Shown here in pieces: positions 1 to 5,218 of a stretch of DNA of 9,388 bases. The position numbers were made by a program, and so were the translations under genes. The notes beneath the pieces are model-generated. The model saw only the letters and a program-made list of their open reading frames with translations. It was not told the DNA's origin and did not search any database. Within the stretch, counting starts at the first letter, position 1. Each line of letters begins with the position of its first letter. Origin of the DNA: Candidatus Sumerlaeota bacterium (GTDB taxonomy: Bacteria; Sumerlaeota; Sumerlaeia; MWCT01; JAGHBZ01). The DNA lies in contig JAGHBZ010000371.1 in the NCBI GenBank assembly GCA_021160705.1, forward strand, positions 1 through 9,388, read 5' to 3'.

Positions 1-235
1 ACCTCTGAGTCCTCAGTGGCAAGTTTTATGATTTTTTCCCTTTTGCGAAAATTCGTGCCCATTCGTGGTTCCTATTCACGCTCCACTAAAGTTAACAAAA
101 TTTAGCCACGGATGAACACGGAAACGCACGGAATAATCATACTGCTCATCTCAGTAAATTCTGAACCCTCTACGGTCTGCTCTTTTTCTTTTTATTATTC
201 TTAGCCACAGAGTTCACCGAGTACACAGAGAAGAA
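1..235. repeat. Dispersed intergenic repeat words in two opposite orientations
   Basis: No gene is visible here. The stretch is built from related short words. Positions 101-131 contain GCCACGGATGAACACGG followed by a further CGCACGG. Positions 201-235 contain GCCACAGAGTTCACCGAG followed by TACACAGAGAAG. Positions 1-20 read on the other strand as GCCACTGAGGACTCAGAGGT, a diverged copy of the second word, and ATTCGTG occurs twice (51-57, 61-67) as the opposite-strand form of CACGAAT. The left 70 bases are thus in the opposite orientation to 101-235. Such words are familiar from intergenic DNA of many uncultured bacteria; their function is unknown to me. Confidence 0.55.
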
Positions 236-314
236 AAATTACTTTGTTGCAAGCATATCATAAGGATTGATTTTTCTTTCTGATTGAAGCGAAAAATCTC
301 ACTATCTTAGAGCT

Positions 315-380
315 ATCCTGGTCTCCTGAATTCCTTATTAATGTTCTTTTTTCTATTAGGAAGCCAGGAAGGCAGGAGAT
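315..380. repeat. Imperfect inverted repeat rich in CCTGxxTTCCT
   Basis: The left arm at 315-335 ends in TCCTGAATTCCT. The right arm at 358-380 begins AGGAAGCCAGGAAGG, and its reverse complement ends CTTCCTGGCTTCCT, so the inner parts match at most positions with a roughly 22-base T-rich loop. CCTG/CAGG words recur within each arm. It could form a stem-loop in RNA or be a decayed mobile palindromic element. No coding sequence overlaps it. The arms are imperfect, so a strong secondary structure is not assured. Confidence 0.45.
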
Positions 381-465
381 AGGAGTTAACCTGTGAAGCT
401 CAGCTCTCACTTTCATATTTTAGAGATTTTGAGATTAGTGGTAGGCGATAAGGATGATGAGCCTT

Positions 466-626
466 GATAAACCGACTAACCGACCTAAACTGACGAACCG
501 ATAAACCGACTAACCGACATAAACCGAGCAAACGGACTCAACGGACTTAACGGGTTAGCTGACACAATGGATTAACTAACACAACCGACTAAACCGACTA
601 ACCGAGCTAACCGACTCCCCCAACCG
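466..626. repeat. Degenerate tandem array of about 18 AACCGACT-like units
   Basis: A run of 7-10 base units with consensus (A)AACCGACT, for example AAACCGACT, AACCGACCT, AAACGGACTC, AACGGACTT and AACCGAGCT. Units at both ends are closest to consensus and those in the middle (roughly 540-580) are most diverged. There are no unique spacers, so this is not a CRISPR array. Unit length is variable and not a multiple of three, arguing against coding. It lies about 210 bases upstream of the rel start. Confidence 0.7.
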
Positions 627-680
627 CCACTATCCAAATATAGAATTGGTGATTAAAAATCATTTGTTCAAGAGTTTACC

Positions 681-700
681 GCGAATTCGTGGTTAAAAAG
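681..700. repeat. Isolated copy of the ATTCGTGGTTAAA dispersed word
   Basis: GCGAATTCGTGGTTAAAAAG resembles the ATTCGTGG word at 61-68, here alone and just beyond the AACCGACT array. It shows that the dispersed repeat family flanks the array on both sides. Confidence 0.4.
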
Positions 701-754
701 GAAATTATTCAGCCATCCTGTGCTGTATTGCCGAAGATAAGACGTTTCTCAAAT

Positions 755-783
755 TTGATGTTCTATGGACTGCTGGTTATGAA
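755..783 (+). promoter_or_regulatory. Candidate sigma70-type promoter for rel
   Basis: TTGATG at 755-760 and TATGAA at 778-783 are separated by exactly 17 bases; each matches four of six consensus positions. A start near 790 would give an untranslated leader of about 48 bases. Inferred from pattern only. Confidence 0.35.
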
Positions 784-837
784 CCGGGCATATTTCACTT
801 TACCTTCGCAGGGGAGAGGGGTTATACTTTTTAGAAA

Positions 838-3033
838 ATGAAGAAAATTACTGCAATGGACTCAAGAGATAAAAGAGATTATCAAAAAGAGGTAAACAAG
901 CTAAAGGGTCGTTATTCCCGGCAGGGGCAGGAGTTGATACAGAAGGCGTATGAGTATGCCTCAGAGGCACATGAGGGGCAGTTGCGGTTGTCAGGCGAGC
1001 CATACATATCGCATTGCGTTGAAGTGGCAAAGATTCTTGCAGAGCTTGAGATGGATTATGTGAGCATAGCAGCGGGATTGCTCCACGATGTAATAGAAGA
1101 CACAGGGAAAAGCCTGGAGCAATTGAAGGAGGCGTTCCCGGAACCTATTCCCTTATTGGTAGAGGGTATCACCAAGATTTCAGAGCTCTCATTGAGTTCA
1201 GCCAGGGAACGATATGTAGAGAATTTACGCAAGATGTTGCTGGCAATGGCAAAGGACATACGGGTGATAATTATCAAGCTCAGTGACCGCCTGCATAATA
1301 TGCGGACATTAATGTATTTACCAGAGGAGAAACAGCTCAGTATTGCCCGGGACACACTTGAGGTATATGCGCCTCTGGCGAACAGGTTAGGAATAAGCAG
1401 AATAAAATCTGAGCTGGAAGACCTGGCAATGATGTATCTATATCCGGAGGTATATCGGGAGATACAACGTCTTCTTGCTCTGAAACAGGCAGAACGCGAG
1501 GCGTTTGTTCAGCGGGCGTGCGAGTTTCTTCGTGCATATCTTGAGGAATCCGGGCTTCGTGCTGAAATTACAGGAAGAGCAAAACACATCTACAGTATCT
1601 ACCGAAAAATGAAACGCAAAGAGGTGAACCTGGATGGGATATACGATTTGATTGCGTTGCGAGTGATTACTGAGACCGAAGAAGATTGCTGGGCAGTATT
1701 GGGGCGAATTCATTCGTTATGGCATCCGATTCCGGGGACGTTTGACGACTATATCTCAATGCCAAAGGATAATCTGTATCGTTCTCTTCATACCACAGTA
1801 GTTGGGCTGGACGGACAGCCAATTGAGATTCAGATTAGAACCAGAGAAATGCATAAGATAGCAGAGTTTGGTGTGGCTGCACACTGGAAATATAAAGAAG
1901 GTGTGAAAGCGAAAACCGATACGGAGGAGAGTTTGCGATGGTTGCGTCAGCTAACTGAATGGATTCGTGAGGTTCAGGACCCCGGGGATTTTATGGTTGC
2001 CCTGAAGGAGGAAGTGTTTGCAGATACCATATTTTGTTTTACGCCGAAAGGTGATGTGATTGCATTAACAAAGGGGGCGACTCCTCTTGATTTTGCTTAT
2101 AAGATTCATACGGATGTGGGAAACCAGTGTAAAGGAGCAGTGGTGAACAATCGGATGGTCTCCTTACGGACGGAGTTGAAGAACGGAGATATAGTCCGCA
2201 TAATTACAGGCAAAGATGGGCATCCGAGTCCGGATTGGCTTGATATTGTTCGGACACCAACAGCCAGGGCGAAGATTCGTCATTATTTACGCTCGCAGAT
2301 GTATCATACGCAGGTGGAGAGGGGCAAAGAAATACTGTTAAAAACATTGAAGCATAATAATCTCACTCTTTCGCTTGAGCAGGCGACACAGGCACTTACA
2401 AAACATTTAAAAAAACTCAGTGTTAAAAGTATGGAGCAATTATTTGCGGAGATTGGGTTCGGAACAATCTCTGCTCAGGCAGTAGTGAATTTGCTGATAC
2501 CAAAACCAACAAAAGACTCACTTTCCCGTGTCCGTCAAAGACCCCGACGGAAACGTCTGCCCGACATCATACTGGAAAACGTTGGAGATGATGCAAATAT
2601 AAGTGTGCGATTAGCACGGTGCTGTCTGCCTATTCAGGGTGAAGAGATTGTCGGATTTATCACTCTAAACAGGGGGATAGCGATTCATAGAAAAGATTGC
2701 CGCAGTCTTAAACGAATCCTCACTGAAGTGAAACCAGATAGTTCTCGTCTTATTCCAGCGCGCTGGGCTGACGGAAGTCGTTCACAACAACGAGTCTCGC
2801 TCAAAGTGGTCGCTCGCGACAGAGTGGGACTGCTTAAAGATATTACTGGAGTTATTTCTGCATCTAACATTAACATACTTGCCTCTTCAACAAAGACATA
2901 CCCCGGTAAAAAAAGAGCGGTCTTCTACTTCCTGCTACTTGTAGATACACAGGAACAATTTAATCGGCTGGTAGCCAGTCTTAAAACTATTCCCGGCATT
3001 ATCTCCTCATCTCGAGTAATCCACAACTGGTAG
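838..3033 (+). CDS. rel: Rel/SpoT-family bifunctional (p)ppGpp synthetase/hydrolase
   Basis: Makes and degrades the stringent-response alarmone (p)ppGpp in the cytosol, normally ribosome-associated. At 731 residues it is a full-length long RSH protein. The HD hydrolase domain (about 40-195) keeps R50, H59, H83-D84 with E87-D88, and D150 in KLSDRLHNMRT, so hydrolysis should be intact. The synthetase domain (about 240-360) has RAKHIYSIYRKMK (247-259), the likely catalytic D270 in YDLIALRV, and E330 in EIQIRT. A TGS domain follows (about 396-457, with IHTDVG), then the paired cysteines C595-C596 of the zinc-finger/CC region and a C-terminal ACT domain (about 653-730). The synthetase metal motif reads TFDD (301-304) rather than the RxKD usual in bifunctional Rel or the ExDD of RelA. 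The ATG at 838 was kept although GGGGAGAGGGG (811-821) lies 16 bases away; the next ATG (856) has no better ribosome site. It appears monocistronic. Confidence 0.96.
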   Translation: MKKITAMDSRDKRDYQKEVNKLKGRYSRQGQELIQKAYEYASEAHEGQLRLSGEPYISHCVEVAKILAELEMDYVSIAAGLLHDVIEDTGKSLEQLKEAFPEPIPLLVEGITKISELSLSSARERYVENLRKMLLAMAKDIRVIIIKLSDRLHNMRTLMYLPEEKQLSIARDTLEVYAPLANRLGISRIKSELEDLAMMYLYPEVYREIQRLLALKQAEREAFVQRACEFLRAYLEESGLRAEITGRAKHIYSIYRKMKRKEVNLDGIYDLIALRVITETEEDCWAVLGRIHSLWHPIPGTFDDYISMPKDNLYRSLHTTVVGLDGQPIEIQIRTREMHKIAEFGVAAHWKYKEGVKAKTDTEESLRWLRQLTEWIREVQDPGDFMVALKEEVFADTIFCFTPKGDVIALTKGATPLDFAYKIHTDVGNQCKGAVVNNRMVSLRTELKNGDIVRIITGKDGHPSPDWLDIVRTPTARAKIRHYLRSQMYHTQVERGKEILLKTLKHNNLTLSLEQATQALTKHLKKLSVKSMEQLFAEIGFGTISAQAVVNLLIPKPTKDSLSRVRQRPRRKRLPDIILENVGDDANISVRLARCCLPIQGEEIVGFITLNRGIAIHRKDCRSLKRILTEVKPDSSRLIPARWADGSRSQQRVSLKVVARDRVGLLKDITGVISASNINILASSTKTYPGKKRAVFYFLLLVDTQEQFNRLVASLKTIPGIISSSRVIHNW

Positions 3034-3350
3034 TTCACTTTCCCTAAATAATCGAGCCACTGGAGTGTGAGAGGTTATCCCCGGGGCTTTGAATAAAAGA
3101 GTTTGCGTTTTGTTTTTTTCATCATTCAAAATTACAGTTCTGGAGCGATTAAGGCAGGTATATATGGACTCAGCCTGATATGGCGCCAAATTCGGGTTGA
3201 GAGAGAGTTCAGAACGCTCTTTTCTGTCAGGATAGATAAAAAATCCCACGTTACGCACCTCAGAGATAATACATAAACCCCTTTTCGTAATATAGAACAC
3301 TTATGACACACTCTGGAGGATAACTTCTCAGAGCATTAAAGTTTTCTACC
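3034..3350. other. Intergenic region after rel, no gene recognised
   Basis: No ORF here has both a ribosome site and recognisable protein features. It contains an 8-base palindrome CCCCGGGG (3079-3086 area), a T-rich run around 3107-3119 without a clear preceding hairpin, and the weak terminator-like hairpin listed separately. A 97-codon reading frame on the minus strand is considered spurious. Confidence 0.5.
3202..3224 (+). terminator. Weak candidate intrinsic terminator downstream of rel
   Basis: AGAG-A-GTTCAGAAC-G-CTCT forms a short stem with one A/G mismatch and a tight CAG loop, followed by TTTCT. It lies about 170 bases after the rel stop. The stem is short and the U-tract interrupted, so termination may be poor. 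Confidence 0.25.
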
Positions 3351-3379
3351 TTGACCTGAACAGTACAGAGGAATAATAT
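3351..3379 (+). promoter_or_regulatory. Good sigma70-type promoter ahead of the methyltransferase remnant
   Basis: TTGACC at 3351-3356 (five of six matches to TTGACA) and TAATAT at 3374-3379 (four of six to TATAAT) are separated by 17 bases. Transcription would start near 3386, some 48 bases before the ATG at 3434. It is the best promoter pattern I see in the window and could now drive the downstream DUF1016 gene. Confidence 0.5.
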
Positions 3380-3392
3380 TATGACTCATAAT
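3378..3392. promoter_or_regulatory. Perfect dyad across the predicted transcription start
   Basis: ATTATGA-C-TCATAAT is a 15-base palindrome with 7-base arms and a single central base. It overlaps the end of the -10 box and the expected start point, where a repressor or restriction-modification controller protein would act. No candidate binding protein is encoded nearby, so the operator role is inferred only from symmetry and place. Confidence 0.35.
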
Positions 3393-3433
3393 TAAACACG
3401 CATAAATATTCGCTTTTTTCTAAGGAGTTCCAG

Positions 3434-3666
3434 ATGGCTAATGAAAGACTTAGAAAAAAGGATTCTGCAAGATTGGTGTGGGATACCAAACCAAGGAGGG
3501 CACCGAATCCAAGGGATACGAGGGTAAAGGAGAATTAATCTCAATAGCTCCACCATTTTCTATATGTGAGGAGTATTCGTATTTACACAGGAAGTGTGCG
3601 AGTTGGGGATATTTTGGGGAATATTGCAGATGCAACGATGCGAGGGGCAAAGTTGAAATCCGTTAA
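3434..3666 (+). pseudogene. Remnant of a site-specific (adenine) DNA methyltransferase
   Basis: The frame from ATG 3434, preceded by AAGGAG six bases upstream (3422-3427), encodes MANERLRKKDSARLVWDTKP and then RRAPNPRD. From memory this is the typical N-terminus of a family of type III-like N6-adenine/N4-cytosine methyltransferases. That frame ends at 3536-3538. In another frame, from about 3514, the sequence reads GYEGKGELISIAPPF, matching the family segment GYEGKxDLIxIDPPF that carries catalytic motif IV (DPPF), here with D changed to A. The stretch between the two (usually some tens of residues with the IWGDNL-type motif) is missing, and the reading frame shifts at GGAT (3514-3517), shared by both sides. 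After about residue EEYSY the family match is lost and the frame stops at 3664-3666. The gene is therefore an internal-deletion, frameshifted and 3'-truncated relic; it cannot make an active enzyme. The family call rests on motif recognition without a search. Confidence 0.7.
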
Positions 3667-3756
3667 TAACAGGTGTTCTTGTTATCAGATTTTGTGCTAT
3701 CCGTTAATAAGGTAATTGCTTATTGCAGGATTCGTTAATAAGGTCGGTTGTTGTTG
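3660..3756. repeat. Three CCGTTAATAA repeats, two with attached stem-loops
   Basis: (C/T)CGTTAATAA occurs at 3660-3669, 3701-3710 and 3732-3741, spaced 41 and 31 bases apart. In the first copy AATAACA is followed by an inverted TGTTAT after an 8-base loop; in the second AATAAG is followed by CTTATT after 7 bases. The paired bases differ between the copies while pairing is kept, which hints at a conserved hairpin rather than conserved sequence. The third copy lacks an obvious partner. The array sits between the methyltransferase relic and the DUF1016 gene. Confidence 0.5.
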
Positions 3757-3834
3757 CGGGATTTTAGCAAAAACTGCAATGAAAGAAGTCACCCACAGGC
3801 GGTATGAACAAATTGAATTTTGTTAAGGAGTAAA
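3757..3834. promoter_or_regulatory. Leader of the DUF1016 gene with AAGGAG ribosome site
   Basis: AAGGAG at 3825-3830 lies four bases before ATG 3835 and selects that start over the in-frame TTG at 3820, which overlaps the ribosome site itself. No convincing promoter is visible in this short stretch, so the gene may depend on the promoter at 3351-3379. Confidence 0.6.
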
Positions 3835-4955
3835 ATGAAGAAGGTACGCAAAAATTTAACTGCAAAGCCTTATAATTACTTGCTTAATAGAGTCGCTGAG
3901 ATACTTAACCAGGCGAGAACCAAAGTTGTCAGGGAGATAAATAAGGTACAGGTTTTGGCTTATTGGGAAATTGGCAGAGAAATAGTTGAGTTTGAACAAA
4001 AGGGAAAGGCACGAGCAAAATATGGGGAGGAATTGATAAAAAAACTTTCGGCAGACCTGTCTGCTAAATTTGGTAGAGGTTTTTCTGAGAGAAACCTTGA
4101 ACAAATGCGCAAGTTCTATTTAACTTATTCAGAAAAATCGCAGACACTGTCTGCGAAATCTGAGGAAGGACGAAAATACCAGGGAGTCTCTGGTAAATCT
4201 AAGAAATCGCAGACACTGTCTGCCAAATTTGAACCAATGCTATCGTGGTCACACTATTGTGAATTGTTGAAGATAGAAGACCCACTTGCTCGCTCTTTTT
4301 ATGAACAAGAGTCAATTCGGAATAACTGGTCTGTCCGAGAATTGAAGAGACAGATAGGCTCAATGCTTTTTGAGCGACTGGCATTAAGCAAAGATACCAA
4401 AGCAGTAATGAAGATGGCAAAGAAGGGACAAATTGTTGAGAAACCAGAAGACGCTATTAAGGACCCTTACATTCTTGAATTCCTAAATCTTAAAGAAGAA
4501 ACCTCTTACACCGAAACGCAGTTAGAACAGGCACTTATTGATAAACTCCAGTATTTTTATTAGAACTTGGTAAAGGTTTTGCATTTGTTGCAAGACAAAA
4601 GAGAATCACAATCGCTAATCGTCATTATTATATTGACCTTGTTTTTTATAACCGCCTGCTCAAATGTCTTGTTTTGATAGATTTAAAAACGGATGAACTT
4701 AACCATGCAGATGTTGGACAAATGAACTTTTATCTGAACTATATGAAAGAGAACGAGAAAGCAGAAGGTGAAAATGACCCTATTGGTCTTATACTCTGTG
4801 CCAAGAAGGATGACATTTTTGCCAAATATGTTCTGGGTGGATTGAGTAATAAGGTCTTTGCTTCCAAGTATAAATTAGCATTACCTTCGGAAAAAGAATT
4901 AAAGGCGAAGTTAAAATCTCTCCCTTTATTAGAGCGCAGGAAAAAAGAGAAGTAG
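3835..4955 (+). pseudogene. DUF1016/YhcG-family PDDEXK nuclease, broken by one missing T
   Basis: The family consists of putative PDDEXK-fold nucleases with an N-terminal DUF1016 helical domain, often found in accessory or defence regions; the exact role is unsettled. The N-terminal part runs from ATG 3835 to a stop at 4561-4563 and contains AYWEIGREIVEFEQ, FGRGFSERNLEQMRKFY, LSWSHYCELLKI and the family-typical FYEQESIRNNWSVRELKRQI. The missing C-terminal half continues without a stop from 4557 to 4955 in the -1 frame: LLELGKGFAFVARQKR, then YYIDLVFYNRLLKCLVLIDLK, which has the D...DxK nuclease residues, then DVGQMNFYLNY. Adding one T to the five-T run at 4554-4558 restores QYFLLELGKGFAF, exactly the expected family reading, and a protein of about 373 residues of normal family length. 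There is no other lesion. It may be a real frameshift, a phase-variable tract or a base-calling error; the short first product would lack the nuclease core. Confidence 0.82.
4051..4223. repeat. Three copies of a GCAGAC(A/-)CTGTCTGC palindrome inside DUF1016
   Basis: GCAGACCTGTCTGC is at 4051-4064 and GCAGACACTGTCTGC at 4140-4154 and 4209-4223. Each is an inverted repeat with 6- or 7-base arms, and each is followed by (G/C/T)AAAT. The second and third copies share a 20-base identity (4135-4154, 4204-4223) 69 bases apart, in frame, encoding KSQTLSAK twice. The first encodes SADLSAK, part of the conserved family sequence. Confidence 0.75.
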
Positions 4956-4971
4956 AAATAAAGGTTTGACT

Positions 4972-5091
4972 ATGGCAATGAAAAAGAAACAAAAAGCCTT
5001 TTCTCAGATTTATCTGGCAAGGGCATCAGAAGGCAAGGCACTGGCTCGGTGTAAACAAAGACCACGCTTGAACTTTTTAATACTATTTTAA
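4972..5091 (+). CDS. Small lysine-rich ORF of 39 residues, unrecognised
   Basis: ATG 4972 follows AAAGG by seven bases. The product begins MAMKKKQKAFSQIYLARASE, continues GKALARCKQRPRL and ends with the hydrophobic NFLILF. It starts 16 bases after the DUF1016 stop. I do not recognise a family. It could be a real small protein, the start of a decayed gene, or chance; the neighbouring frame continues past its stop with other coding-like sequence. Confidence 0.25.
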   Translation: MAMKKKQKAFSQIYLARASEGKALARCKQRPRLNFLILF

Positions 5092-5158
5092 TCGTGATGT
5101 GGATACAGAAGTAGGAGATATTGAATCCCAGAGACTTCGAGAATTTGTCAGCAAATAA

Positions 5159-5218
5159 ATGTATTGTTTTCCCAGAGAGATGTTCAGATTGAGTATCAGC
5201 GTCAAGGAGGTTGAATAA
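5159..5218 (+). CDS. 19-codon ORF overlapping the ygeW-like start by TAATG
   Basis: ATG 5159 to TAA 5216-5218 encodes MYCFPREMFRLSISVKEVE. Its stop shares one base with ATG 5218, the usual geometry of translational coupling. The same frame upstream (about 5087-5155) reads YFNRDVDTEVGDIESQRLRE and stops at 5156-5158, immediately before this ATG, so the two pieces might be one decayed ORF split by a single stop. It may instead be chance. Confidence 0.2.
   Translation: MYCFPREMFRLSISVKEVE
5204..5210 (+). promoter_or_regulatory. Strong ribosome binding site for ygeW-like gene
   Basis: AAGGAGG lies seven bases before ATG 5218. It is the strongest Shine-Dalgarno sequence in the window and fixes the start codon. 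Confidence 0.85.

Noticed and set aside
466..626. CRISPR array
   Set aside because: Units are 7-10 bases long with no unique spacers and no cas genes nearby.
3007..3300. 97-codon minus-strand reading frame downstream of rel
   Set aside because: It starts with GTG without a ribosome site, overlaps the rel 3' end, shows no recognisable domain and covers a region with promoter-like and hairpin sequences.
4552..4563. Canonical programmed -1 frameshift heptamer
   Set aside because: A TTT slip is possible, but the A-site TAT cannot re-pair well as TTA, so the X-XXY-YYZ pattern is not met; a missing T is simpler.
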